Source: Limonium bicolor (taxonomy: Eukaryota; Streptophyta; Magnoliopsida; Caryophyllales; Plumbaginaceae). From it: 64,000 nucleotides of DNA. A program made the position numbers and the translations under genes. The stretch is taken from assembly GCA_023374045.1 (NCBI GenBank), contig CM041779.1:265370131-265434130 (forward strand). The letters run 5' to 3'. Positions 10,795 to 22,188 of this stretch are shown here, in pieces. The number at the start of each line of letters is the position of its first letter. Position 1 is the first letter of the stretch. The notes under the pieces were generated by a model. It saw nothing but the letters and a program-made list of their open reading frames with translations, did no database searches and was not told the origin of the DNA.

Positions 10795-12148
10795 TCGGAC
10801 TTATGAGTCTAGCTTGAGACTATAAAACAGAGCAGCTTGGTGGGAGGCAACCCACCACTTATTTTCAATTTACAGGAAGAATTCTCTATCCTTTTTCTTA
10901 CACTTACATTTACTTTACAGTTTTCTGTGTGCTTCAATAATTTGTCTAATATTATATATATAAAAAATAAAAAATATAATATATAATAATGCTATTAGTC
11001 TATTTGCTTATTTTTCTTCATTAAGGAGTGGCAGCACATGAGGCAGTAGTAACTTGAGTTCTTCTGGCTGTTTAGAAAATTCTTTCCAGGCACATCTTGC
11101 GCAATTCTACAGCTGAACTCAAGTGTGGGGTGGACCGTGCAACACACCGTGAACGGACTCTGGGGAGTATTCTAAATCCTTTTCACTCTTTACTGTTACA
11201 CATACTCCCCTCTGAACTACTATATGTCTTACTTTTGTTTCCCGTTGGATTGCTTGCACAATGTTAATTCTTCCAGCAATGAGGACATTGCTTCACTCTA
11301 AGTGTGGGGTGGGGTAACCTCCTTCGTAGCTTATCTTTTGTGTATCTTTGAGCTCTTTTCTCTTGCATTTGTTTGACTCCTGCTGTGTTGCTCAACTTGG
11401 AAGGAAGCCATAGAGGAAGTATAATTGGTTAGCTGATCTTGGGGTGCAAAATTTTTAAATTTTTCTGGTTTTAATTGATTAAAAATGAAGTCTATGTTCT
11501 GTGAATGCTATAATGATTGAGAATACTCACCATCTGAACCCTGTTTTTAGCCTTGAGCCTTGGAATGTCTGGATTGAAATGGTTGGAAAAAGAACAAGGC
11601 AAGGTACTCCGCTGATCCTAAGCATGCTTAATTTTAATTCTGATCCAAAGTCAGGCCTCGTCCACTTGGTTATTAAGTCCTTTGGGGTGCCTCATCACCT
11701 AGCTACCTAAGGTCCTTGTGATCTGGGATAGTTGACCCAAAGCCGTTACATGGGTGGAGAGAAAAGTCTGTGGTGAAAGAACTTAAAAGCGCTTAAATTG
11801 AAAAAAAATGTGCAATCATTGTGCTAAATGAAAATATAATCTCTCTATGGATCAAGAGTATGTGGCATTGAAAGGTATGATGGAATAAGATCTTACTTCA
11901 TGCCCCTTGTCGTTCTAACGGTTTGAGAATGTAAAGGTGGATTGGCTCATTGCTAAAGGCGAGGTTCTTATGGTTTTGTTTCTCTATTATTAGCTTTGAA
12001 TGACTTCTTGTTTTATGAAGAAAAAAAAAATGCCCCTGTATTGGTAAAACTAGTAATCTTTCTTCTGTGTCCTTCCTTTTGAGTTGAGTTTCATTCGCTT
12101 GACTTGAACTCGTGTTTGAGAGTTTTGCTTGAGGACAAGCAAAGAGCT
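10795..12148 (+). other. Non-coding 3' region of the inner Athila element, no env-like gene
   Basis: A 1.35 kb stretch with only short frames. It starts with the GGGAGGCAACCCA motif shared with the outer element. The polypurine-like motif AAGTGTGGGGTG occurs at about 11119 and 11301, before the terminal copy at 12149. Related Athila elements often carry an env-like frame here. None is recognisable. Confidence 0.7.
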
Positions 12149-12163
12149 AAGTGTGGGGTGATT
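12149..12163 (+). promoter_or_regulatory. Polypurine tract
   Basis: TAAGTGTGGGGTGATT abuts the right LTR start TGATAAG. Position and purine richness identify it as the plus-strand primer of reverse transcription. Confidence 0.75.
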
Positions 12164-14168
12164 TGATAAGTGTGAAATTTATATAGTTTTATAGGTGTTA
12201 GATCATTATTTTATGTAACTTTTTACGCACCTTCTCACACTTATCCTATGCTTTTTGTAACTCTTACTTTGGGTAGGAACTAATTCCAATTTATATGATA
12301 AAATCAGGAAATGATGACAGAAATGCATAGTTCGCCTCACGAGCTTTCCAACGCAACAAACGGGAGTCAAACGGACTTATAACGAAGAATCTGGAGCCGG
12401 TTGAAGATTGCAACACTATATTATTATATATGTCCGCCCAAAACAACGACGTCACACACGAGGACACACGAATTGCACGCGTAGTGTTGTGTGAGACGTC
12501 CGCGTGATATTAGGAGGACAAGAGTGAGACGTCCGCGTGATATTAGGAGGACAAGAGTGAGACGTCCGCTTGATATTAGGAGGACAAGAGATGTTGTGAG
12601 GCGTCCGCCTCTTATCTCGCGGACAAGGGATAGACGTCCGCCTGGTTTGGTCGCGGACACAACAGAGGCGTCCGCCTCTTATCTCGCGGACAAGACACAG
12701 GCGTCCGCCTGGAGGACACAACAGAGGCGTCCGCCTCTTATCTCGCGGACAAGACACAGACGACCGCGAGGCGGACGGGACCAACACACGCGGACAAGAG
12801 CATTTCAGCACGCCAGAAAAGAATTTCGACACCGAACAGTTTTCTTCTCCATTCGCAGGCGCCGCATTCGAACTGCTACCTCGCCCACCTTAATTTGTGC
12901 ACGCGTGACGATCTGCAATCAATTGCACTGCCCGATGAAATCTCTGACAGCAATCTGCATGGATCTGCACCAACTCCACCGCCATCTACTCACTAGCTCA
13001 CTGTCCCTGTCACTTCTCCGTTGTCTGCTTCTGAAATCCTCCGCCTATATAAACCCACGCTCTGCAAGTTAAAAATCATCCGGTCATTCACCCACGATCC
13101 AGTCATCGACGAATCCACCATTTCATCCATCGTCTCCATAATCCACTCGACACCACTACCATTTTATTTTCTTTCTCCCGTAAACATCACCACACGTATT
13201 ACACTCACACACTCACAAATTCATTCTCCAAATTCACTTACGTACACATCCATTTACAATTCATAAAAATCATTCGACCACCACCACAAAACTCACGCCC
13301 CACCATTCTCCATATATTATCATCTGCCTCAATTCTATTCCGGGCTGTCAGAATAACGGAGCAGGAGTCAGCGAACAGATGATTTCTTTTACTCTTACCT
13401 CTGCTCATTTATTTAACATGTCCGGTTAGATTATTTATACTCTGGGGGATGGTTATTATTAGTTTGTTTTAATTGTGCACTTTATTTTACCGGTTTAAAT
13501 TAATTATAATTTGATACAATTAATGTTATTATCTCGCTTTTTAATAAAGTACATGAGTTTATTAAATTGCTTTACGAAATCTATTTTGATCAGATCCGTG
13601 ATAAATAGATAGGTCATATTAATTGTTATGTCTGTGGAAAAACTTATTCTGATTGAATAAATCTAGTATTTCAGATGCAAAATTATATTCCTTTTAACTA
13701 GCCGTTTACATGTGTTTTGCCTGAGTTTAAATCAAACCTTGCATGTTCTGGTAAACGAGGTCATTAGAATTTAGGATTTAAATCTAAAGACTATAAAAGG
13801 AATTTTGCCAAATTATTCTTAATTAAACCGGTAGAATAGCGTAATTAATCAAACGAGTAAAACCTGAACCCAGAGTCCGTTCTTCCATATTCACAACCAC
13901 TTTTATTATTCTGTTATTTTAATTATTAGCTGTTATTTAAATTCTTGTTGTCTTTATTATAATTCACAGTTTAGAACAAAACAAAAATTCCCCCTCAATT
14001 TATAACCTTTGCTAAGACTAGATAATTTTCACATAGTCCCACGGTTCGATATCTGGTTCCCATAAACTCTACTACAATAACCAGGATTTTTGCAACCTGA
14101 CGGTTTTCTGATTTATTATTCTCTAAGATTATTTCTTGGTATTTAATAGGTCAAATTTATCGTTTGCA
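12164..14168 (+). repeat. Right LTR of the inner Athila element
   Basis: A 2005 bp copy of 2871-4873 with the same ends. Differences visible by eye are mainly single-base indels (for example near 12374, 12489, 13454 and 13548), one two-base insertion near 13568 and one C/T change near 13264. The tandem block is at 12492-12781 and the TATA box at 13046-13053. AGCTT follows at 14169-14173. Confidence 0.95.
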
Positions 14169-14173
14169 AGCTT

Positions 14174-14910
14174 CCTCCAGCACAAGTATCAACCAACAAC
14201 CGGCTAGACGGATCCAAATCCTTGTAAAAGGACTGCAGTATAACCTCTTCACCTAGACCGTGATGTGGTACCTTCCTCACTATTCCCTTAAAACGCTCCC
14301 AAGCTTCAGACAAGGACTCACCAGCAAACTGTTTGAAGTTTGTAATCTCTCCTCTCATGGTCAGCATCCGAGAGGGTGGGAAGTACTTTGCTAAGAATGC
14401 ATTAGCTAGCTCGGTCCAACTGGTGATACTGTCAGGCGTCAACGAGTTCAACCACTCAGCGGCTCTATCCCTCAGAGAGAATGGAAACAGGGTGAGCCGG
14501 GCCACCTCCTGCGAAGCTGGTGTCGAGCACGCTCCTACCAATCTCAGGAATGTAGTGAGATGAACATTCGGATCTTCAGTAACCGTCCCGCTGAACTGAG
14601 GCGCGTTCATTACCATGGTCACATAGTGAGTCTTGAACTGCCACTGCACTCCTGCTGGCAATGCTGGAATCACAATTGGCGACACCAACCCTTCAACACT
14701 TGGACGGGTGTAGTCCCTCATCTGTCTCTCGTTGTTCGCCATATTCACTGGTGGTTGAACTTCCGGAACCTCTTCACCAACAGGTGGTTCGGGCACCTTC
14801 TCCTCAACTGGTGGATCCAGGTTCAAGTCTCTTTGAAGTTGTCTTGCGAATCTCTCGATCTCAAGATTGAGCTCGAACTCTGGTTCTCCTGCAGAGCGGG
14901 TTTTGACCAT
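14174..14910 (-). pseudogene. gag N-terminal half of the outer element
   Basis: A minus-strand frame starting at 14910 (MVKTRSAGEPEFELN). It carries an acidic Pro-rich N-terminus and then the retrotransposon gag domain (SGTVTEDPNVHLTTFLRL, AAEWLNSL, SITSWTEL, FLAKYFPPSR, ESLSEAWERFK). It runs without stops into the inner LTR. The frame resumes at 2870 on the other side of the inserted element. The uninterrupted state of both pieces suggests the gag was coding-competent until the insertion. Confidence 0.9.
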
Positions 14911-15340
14911 AAACCGAGAGTTAGTAAACTGAAACTATAATAGCGCAAATTAAAAGGGAAGCAGTAATTAGAATAAAATAACAGAAAAAGATAAAAAGAA
15001 ATTAACCCACAAAAATATGCAGATAAAATTTCCTAACTACCTAGCACAGAATATTCAAATAAAGAAATAAAATCAGAAATAAAATCTAAAAGATAAAAGA
15101 ATACCTAAACAAAATCTAGACAGAAATCAAAACAGAACAAAGATAAAATAACTAAAATATAAAGCTATCCTAACAACTAAACTAAATAAAATCTGACGTT
15201 AAACAAAACAATAAGAAAATTAAAAACAGAAAAACTGAAAACAACCAAAATCGAATGAAACAGAACAATTAAAATAAAGAAATTAAACGAACACAAAAAA
15301 TAAATAAAAGAAAGAATAAAGACTAAACTAAAAACCGTGC
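14911..15340 (-). other. Leader between PBS and gag of the outer element
   Basis: About 430 bases that are strongly A-rich on the plus strand (T-rich in the element's sense direction). No reading frame or folded structure stands out. The inner Athila element has a comparable but shorter T-rich leader. Confidence 0.6.
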
Positions 15341-15359
15341 CTCCCCGGCAACGGCGCCA
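15341..15359 (-). promoter_or_regulatory. Primer-binding site of the outer element, tRNA-Asp type
   Basis: On the minus strand it reads TGGCGCCGTTGCCGGGGAG, a full match to the typical Athila PBS, six bases inside the LTR edge at 15366. Confidence 0.9.
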
Positions 15360-15365
15360 AAAACT

Positions 15366-16876
15366 TGTTGGGGTAAAACCTAACGGCAAGTGTACCGGTC
15401 AATTCTAGCAAGTTTTAATAGAGAGAATTCCCTAAGTATCGAACCAGAGGAGGCGATGTGTCTAGTTTAAATCTTTATTAAGCAGATTAAAACAGGAAAT
15501 TGGGGTTTGATTTGATGATGATTAAAAACGGTAAACAGAATGCAAACAAGCAGGAAAATAAATGTTGTGAATTTGATTTGGAAAAGAGATCCCGGTTTAC
15601 TACTGCACCCTAAATCTATGATTCCTATCCCTAAGTGATTAATAAGATAATTCTGAGTAAAACCCTAGAACAAAGATAATTTACCTCCGGTCTCCCGCTT
15701 AGCAAATACTAGTTAATAAAGACTGAATTCTAACTCTCGTTACGAACCCACTGTTTACTAACCGCCTTAAGAACAATCTAGATTATTGATCAACTAGCAA
15801 TTTAGAGGAATTACCGTCTCTAAGCTAACCGGTTATTTTCCTGAATTCAATTGAAAGCCGCAGTCGTCACATATAAGCTAACAAAATACTAATCTTTATA
15901 ATTGGCCAAATTATAACGATTAAAGAAATTAAGCAAGGAAAATAACTTTACTCAATCAAATTGCATTAAATCACAAAGGAACAGGAATTGTAAATTTAGG
16001 GATACATAGCAAACCGAAATCTAAAGGAACTACTCAGCCATTGACATGTTTACAATAAGCTTAATAGTAATAGAGGACAAGAAGAAACTCTGTTCTGAGA
16101 TTCCTGGTGAAGTCTCCGTGGTGAACTGCTTTCTGTGCTCTGCTCCAAACTTCCAACGCCAAACCAGACTCAAACTCCCAAACTAATACTCTCTGTGTGT
16201 GATGATTTCGTGCGCTCCAGATCTCTCCTCACGTTGGCTAGCCTTTCCTTTTATAACAGACAGAATTTTATCTTCTAATTTTATCTCTAACCTAATCTAA
16301 ACTCTTGAAACGGCGGCCAACAGATGTTAACGGAATACTTAAGTTCCGTTAATCGTGAAACAAAACTCCGCGCTTCGCCTGTGATGTTCCGGGTTCCAAA
16401 CCCTTATGCAAAACCGGAACATATTCAATTAAGGCAGTAGCTTCTCCGGTTGGAATGTTCCGGGTTTCAAACCCATGTGCAAACCCGGAACAAGTCTGAA
16501 ATTAGACAGAAAGTCGCGCCCTGTTATGTTCCGGGTTTCCAAACCCTTCCTCAACCGGAACAAGCCTGAAATTAGGCAGAATGTTCTGCTACGAGGAGAT
16601 CCGGTTTACAAACCCAGATGCAAACCCGAACCTCTATAAGTAGGCAAACGTGATGAATGAAATCTGTATTTGACTTGGTTTGACTTCCCATGTTGCTCTA
16701 ACCTCTAAAATCTTCATTTAAGCACTTGTTGAGTAATTTATCCTGAAAACAGTGAAATCAATCATTGGAGACAATATAACAATGAGAGTAATTAAAGCAT
16801 TAAAGAGGAACTTAATGTCCTAATGGAGATTAAACTGAATTAGTCTAGTAAACTTAGACAAATTCCCGACTTATCA
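15366..16876 (-). repeat. 5' LTR of the outer gag-only element
   Basis: A 1511 bp LTR which on the plus strand runs from TGTTGGGG to GACTTATCA, so in its own direction it starts TGATAAGTCGGG and ends CCCCAACA next to the PBS. It contains a four-unit GC-rich hairpin array (16384-16632). The following bases GTCAC (16877-16881) are the presumed target duplication, whose partner is outside the window. Confidence 0.85.
16384..16632. repeat. Four-unit GC-rich hairpin array (LTR copy)
   Basis: Units start near 16384, 16457, 16527 and 16598, so spacing is 70-73 bp. Most have GTTCCGGGTT...AACCCGGAAC, with an extra AAACCC right after the first arm, as in the array at 438-690. Here the stems read GTTCC/GGAAC where the internal array has GTCC/GGAC, so both arms changed together. 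Units 1, 3 and 4 show some arm decay. Confidence 0.85.
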
Positions 16877-16881
16877 GTCAC

Positions 16882-19060
16882 ACTCCTAATGACCTTTATA
16901 TGTCATTAATTAAGTCTTAACAATGTTATAACATCATTACCAAACAAGCCCCTATCTTAAAACACCATTTAAATACATTTTAAGGCAAAACTGGGTTGGT
17001 CCGGGACCTTGTCCGAGTCCTAAGTCCCGGACCAAGGCTGGACTAAACTCTCGGGTGCTTTTATTGACTGGTCCGAGTCCTTGTACTGGACTCAAGTCCC
17101 GGACCAGATAAGGAAGGAATTCTCAGCTACAAATAAGGGGTTGGTCCGGGTCCTTGTACGGACCTAAGTCCCGGACCACTCCCAGACTACACTTACGGCT
17201 ACATTTTACATACTGGTCCAGGACTTTGTCCTGGACCACAACAGATTTTTACCAGATTTTACATTTCCTTTGTTGTTCTTGACTCCTCTCTTTGCCCAAT
17301 CATTTACCAATCTTTACACATGTAATCTAACATGTTTTCACACTAAATAAACATTCTAAACCTCCATAAATCATTCACTAAACTCAGTACTCATCTCTTG
17401 GCTAATTTACACAAATTCCACACTTACATTCTCCCTAAAACTTACAACTTAGTTCTAGCTTTCTAAGTTACAGCTGTTGCTCTCTTCTCTTATTCTCTCC
17501 CATGGTTTACACTTATGCTATTCTATCACACACTTACATCCTTTCTCACTCCAAATTCACCAATACGTCATTCTCTTATATTCCAAACCAAGTGTATTAG
17601 CATTAGCCACTTAAGTTCACCTCTACAAACACCTATTTTCCGAGGTTCTTTTCTCCTTAACTAAAACACTTAAGTCCTCAAGTTTCTAGGAAAATTTTAA
17701 ACACATTAAATTCCTACACATACACCCTTATTCCAGCACCTCAACAACTTGGCTCTAAGGCCCTTAAGCATTATATAAACAACACTAACATTCTCCCATT
17801 TCTTACCCACTATTGCAGTAGCATATTAATACTTAAAACAATGTAATTTTCCCTCATACACAAGGCATCCAAAAATCTATTTTAAAGGTAAGTTCATTTA
17901 CCTTGGATTTTTTTCCTAGTTTCTTTTCTTTTCTTTCCTCCTTCCTTTCTTGTTCTTCCTTCCCTCTTTGTTCTTGTTTTCTTGTTTCTTGATTCACATT
18001 GGCCAAGCTACAACCACATTCCAAGGGATACATAACAATCAACACTAATAAATTCCTAACTCAAGAATTGAACCCTAACTTACAAGAGAATACTTAAAGT
18101 TCTAAGGAAGCATTACCTTGAAACTTCTAGATGAAGTTTTGGGTAGCACAATGGCAAAGCTTTAGCTCCTATTTGGTGTACCAAAACCGGCTGGAATGGG
18201 GACAACAAGAGGCATGAAAATCTTGAATTTTTTGGTAGTAAGAGGAAGCTAGAAAAGAGACATTTTTGAATTTCTTTTTACCTTAGAATAACAAGGAGAG
18301 GATGGAGATCACAATGCTCTTCTTCAAGATCCAAATGGGCTACAACCATGGTGATGAAAGTTGAGATTTTCGGTTTTTGAAAGGGTAGAAATGTGCTCCA
18401 AGAAGAGGGGAATCTAATGGTGTAATTTTTTTGAGATTTTGACTTTGTTTGCATCTTGAAAATGGAGGAGGAAGAGGAGGGGTGAGTGAGGACTCCAAAT
18501 CGCCATTGTATGGCTGGGAGGAAGATGAGTTTAGAAATGGGGAGGGAGTACGGAGACACAAGAGAATAGGAAGTGAGTATAAAAAGTGAGTCTTGTACTT
18601 TGTTTTAATTTCCCCTTTTTTCTTGTTTCTAGTGACAAGTAGATAGTAAAGAGGGAGGGAAATCGTAACCCACCACACCCACATAGATTTCAGATTTTTT
18701 ATTTACCAATGAAGGGGAGTTTTTTTTTGCTCTTATTACAATTTACACCCCACAAGTTCTCGTTTTTGCACTATTCACTAACAAGAACCCGTTTTTCCAG
18801 ATTTTCTTGTTTAATTATTTAGTGGCTCTGGACATTCACTAAGGTTTAATTATAGATTTTATTGACTATAATTATGCGGGTCTATTAACCGCTTAAAGTC
18901 ATGTTTTCCCGGTTTCCTCGAAAAACGCGCGTTAAGGTTCGTTTGTGTTTTTAATCCGTTTTCTTCGGGAATTGTTCCCACATGTTAATTTAGGCATAAT
19001 TAAGATTTTAGAATCTTCATTAGCCTAATTAATCACTGTTTTTAAGTTCAGGGTATTTCA
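16882..19060 (-). repeat. Partial LTR of large non-coding element LARD A
   Basis: This ends on the plus strand in GGGTATTTCA followed by a purine/pyrimidine tract, exactly like the LTR of LARD B at 50933. Its left part aligns by eye with LARD B from about 48228 (shared TGTCATTAA and TTATAACATCATTACC). The outer part is cut off by the gag-only element inserted at 16876. No gene is seen. A hairpin array lies at 16997-17238. Confidence 0.75.
16997..17238. repeat. Four-unit GGTCCGGG hairpin array in LARD A LTR
   Basis: Units at 16997-17034, 17069-17106, 17142-17178 and 17214-17238, with starts 72-73 bp apart. The first three have TGGTCCGGG or TGGTCCGAG on one arm and CCCGGACCA on the other, plus an inner GTCC/GGAC pair. 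The fourth is a compact TGGTCCAGGAC / GTCCTGGACCA palindrome in which both arms carry the matching change. Confidence 0.9.
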
Positions 19061-21630
19061 ATCTACTCCCCTTAAAGAACTTTGCCCTCAAAGTTGGTCA
19101 AGGTTGGTGAATTGCTATCCTTACTCATTTGACACCTCAATTGTCAAAATCATACATTCATACATCCTTACAGATTCTTAGATTCGTTACCCAAGGTATT
19201 TACATACAATACATCGCAAGCACAATACACACTGCAAGCACTCCACAATACAACTGCAAGCAATACAATGCAAGCATCATACAATCACTACAATAAGCAT
19301 TACAACCACCCATCTGGTTTTACAATACACGATATATGCATACATACCATGCAAAGCTATCTCGAAGCAATGCAAAATACTCTTTCGTATGATCCTGCTG
19401 TTCTTAGAAAAAATACACAACAAACACTGCCATCATCCTACCGGTCAACTCAGGACCGTTGCTCGCCTGGTGTAGTGGTTTCAAAACTGGTCCTCATTCA
19501 CAAGTTTGAAGGAAAATCCTTTTTGCAAATTATAGTTAGAAATCCTTTTTGAAAGCGCAATTAGCTCCAAATCCAATTTATGTTCATTACATCTATCCTA
19601 AGCGTGTTTCCTTGTGACCACTTATAGGGAGTTTCAAGAATCATTCAACTCCAATGTGATCAGCATCGGTGTTGAACTATCCTTCCACCTGAATTTGAGT
19701 TCGGTTTCCCTTGATCTGATCAGGATCAAGTTCAACTTCCCACTTTCAGTTTCAAACAATAACTAGTTCAAACGTTTTCCATTTTCAATCTTTTAATCAA
19801 TCTAGTCATAAACGCAAATCAGTACATCTCCAAGGGATGGAACTCACTCCATCAATCATCCTCAATCGCTCTCAACTTCCAAGTTATTTACTTGGGATTT
19901 CACTACCTATGGGACTCATTTCATCAACTATTACTCCTTTCATCCATTATCCTCAAACATCTTTAATAATTATCCACGAAATACAATACTTGTGGAGCTC
20001 AGTCCATTATTCATTCTCAATTTGCCTCAAAACAATCACCTAGGGGACTCAATTCCTCTAGGTTCTACATCGGTTTCATACCTACTCATGCATCACAATG
20101 CCATGTTTAACCTCAAATAGACATATATTATGGGGATTCTCATTCCCCAGGAGTTTCTCTACTCCTTTCTCCTTGTATACTCACCTGAGTTAACAAGATA
20201 GGTATATTTATATACTTGGCATTCGCATCTCTTGTGCGCAATAACCATAACTAGACTATGAATGGATGCATATGTTTATGTAACATACGTACCAATCATC
20301 AAAACAATTCTCATTTGTGCTATGCACACTGTAGTCTACGTTCTTAATACGTGAAACATACACTAAGCGGTTTTTCGCTCTACCCCCTTAAAAGGGATTA
20401 TGCCCACGTAATCTACCATATGTTATCATTGAACATTGGTTCACTAAATTCAGGCATCCTGAAGCGTTTTAGCTTCCATGCGGTCTATTATACAATGTAT
20501 TTTGGTCAAAGGGTCTTAAACATACTAACGGTTTAGTCCCTGCACCAAGAATTCTCATTGGAGTTTATTTAACTCATAACCGGTTTGGTACTAGCCTATC
20601 TGGCTTCAAGGCATTGTTAATTAGCCATTCTCTCATACTTACTGGTATATTAAACCTTTGAGCTAGGGCCCACTAGCTTCTGCTGCGTGACCTTGATAAC
20701 TTTAGAGCTTAATTCACCCTTCCTGTTATTCTAAATGTGTTACACATCTACTTTTTATCCTTTTTATCTTGGGATATACGGTTTCTCAACCGGCGCGTGG
20801 TATCTCTTACTGTGCGTGAACTCATTGTGTTATAGATTTTCTATCCAGTTTTCTGGAACCCATTGTGTATACTGCTGTATACCTTTGTGACTACTCACTT
20901 AGTTCTTCCGACTTGTTGTCGGTTGAGGTCGAGCTACTACCTTCTGTGTAGTGCTTTCTCTGGTCATTTATTCCTAGTCATTCACTCATGTAGTGCTATA
21001 CCAGTATTATTTTATTGTACGATCTTGCATTTCGTATGCATCGATCCTCATAACGTTTGTAATTTTATTTCCGCTTTTATTTCGACGGAATTCACTGGTA
21101 GTGATTGTTGGCATGTCCAACGTTCTTCGTGCATCTTTGGCCGAAGGCCGCACGGTTTGTTACTAGGTTTACACTTACACTGGCTTGCGCCATGTTCACT
21201 GTTGCGTTTACAAATCCTCCGTATTTAGTACGGTCTGTTGTTCAGCAATCGGGCACTCTTGCCCCAAGTTATTACTCCTCTTATCGAGTTGATCCACTAG
21301 GTATACGCTTTCAGTTCCTTATGAAGTTGCATTAGGAATGAACAATGCGTTCCTTGTGTGATCCTTGTTATATGATTCAGACTATAGGCCTTAATGCCTA
21401 GTCTGTCTACCAATTCCTGCTTCTCGTCCAGCTAATGGCTTTGTTTCCCATATTATTGTCTAACTGCATTTTCAAAGTGGTCGCTTGTTGCGTACCATAT
21501 TCTTATTCGTTACACAAACATTGTTTTCACGGACTATGCCACTGTGGTAGCTTGCCTTTACTCATTGCCCATAGTTGTTGGCACCATTCCTAGACCGTAC
21601 ACTCCGGCATCACGTTTTATATTCAATCCC
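19061..21630 (-). other. Internal region of LARD A, part 1 (non-coding)
   Basis: It starts with ATCTACTCCCC, the reverse complement of a polypurine tract, then AAAGAACTTTGCCCTCAAAG, matching the equivalent place in LARD B (50934 onward). Several blocks are recognisably shared with the LARD B internal region: 19612-19745 with 51618-51750, about 20350-20410 with 52258-52318, and 21475-21510 with 53286-53320. The longest frame (20863-21228) is not conserved in B. No retroviral domain is recognisable. Confidence 0.75.
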
Positions 21631-21896
21631 TGAAATACCCCAAACCTAAGTATGCTAAGTAAACATCAAATCATGATGTAGTAAGGCTAAAATATGCCTT
21701 AGAAAGATTGGTATACAATTTAAACCAAGGAAAACGTAAGAAAATGCCTTAAGGGCAATTAGGGCAAAAATGTGCTCTAAGCTTGGAGAGACTTGGGTGA
21801 GTACCCAAATATCATGATAAGACCTTAGTAATATTCTAATGGTCATTTTAAATCAATTAGCAAAGAAAACCAAGCTTGAAAACAAGTTAAAACACA

Positions 21897-21930
21897 AAAT
21901 GTGCTTTAAGAAGTCTTAAAGCACATTTTT
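21897..21930. repeat. Conserved LTR hairpin TGTGCTTTAAG
   Basis: AAATGTGCTTTAAG is followed after a short loop by CTTAAAGCACATTT. The same hairpin with slightly changed arms is in both LARD B LTRs (50470-50504, 59772-59805). Confidence 0.8.
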
Positions 21931-22164
21931 GAGAAATTGTCTTAGAATTGAGTTTTGAGTGGCTAAATGTCCATCATTACTCTTTAATCAACATGTGTAC
22001 TAATTAGTATCACATTAGGAGGTCTAAATCAATGGGAAATCAAAAATTTCAGAAATATGTGCACTGATTAGTGAATAGTGCCAAATAGTGACTAGTTTAA
22101 GTTTTAATCAACTTAAGTCAATTAGTTGGTCAAACAAGACCATAAATATCTTGTTCATAATGAG

Positions 22165-22188
22165 GGGGCCGGTTTTTATAAGGGAGGA
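22165..22188 (+). promoter_or_regulatory. Predicted core promoter of the solo LTR
   Basis: GGCCGGTTTTTATAAG, a TATA-like box just after a GCCGG motif. The same GCCGG plus TATA arrangement occurs in element C (27728-27750) and, weakened, in LARD B. A pyrimidine-rich stretch follows as expected of a plant transcript leader. Confidence 0.5.

Larger units (their letters stand above)
2871..14168 (+). mobile_element. Complete Athila-lineage Ty3/gypsy retrotransposon (inner element)
   Basis: An 11.3 kb element with both LTRs (2871-4873 and 12164-14168), TG...CA ends, 5 bp target duplication, PBS at 4877, one gag-pol frame from 5050, and a polypurine tract next to the right LTR. Domain order gag-protease-RT-RNase H-integrase is that of Ty3/gypsy. 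RT and protease motifs (FMDDFSVYG, LGHAGFYRRFI, CDLGAS) match the Athila lineage. By eye the two 2 kb LTRs differ at only about six places, mostly one-base indels, so insertion was recent. No env-like frame is seen between pol and the right LTR. Confidence 0.95.
1..16876 (-). mobile_element. Gag-protease-only Athila-like LTR retrotransposon (outer element, 3' end outside window)
   Basis: The element reads on the minus strand: LTR at 15366-16876, PBS at 15341-15359, leader, gag, protease, then non-coding 3' sequence to the window edge. The gag frame is split by a complete younger element with a 5 bp target duplication (AGCTT). After the protease the frame closes at 929, and no reverse transcriptase, RNase H or integrase is seen in 1-928. 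This is the layout of TR-GAG non-autonomous elements, here with a protease as well. Athila-type assignment rests on the protease DLGAS motif, the tRNA-Asp-like PBS and LTR ends TGATAAG...CCCCAACA. The second LTR lies left of the window, so a pol gene further left is unlikely but not excluded. Confidence 0.8.

Noticed and set aside
11501..11710. Open frame of 69 codons in the Athila 3' region as a possible env-like remnant
   Set aside because: No signal peptide or membrane segment and no support from context; too short.
18278..18684. Minus-strand frames in the LARD A LTR as host exons
   Set aside because: They lie inside a recognised LTR in a pyrimidine-rich leader-like stretch and carry no domain.
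20863..21228. Open frame of 121 codons in the LARD A internal region
   Set aside because: No recognisable domain, and the matching part of LARD B does not keep the frame open.
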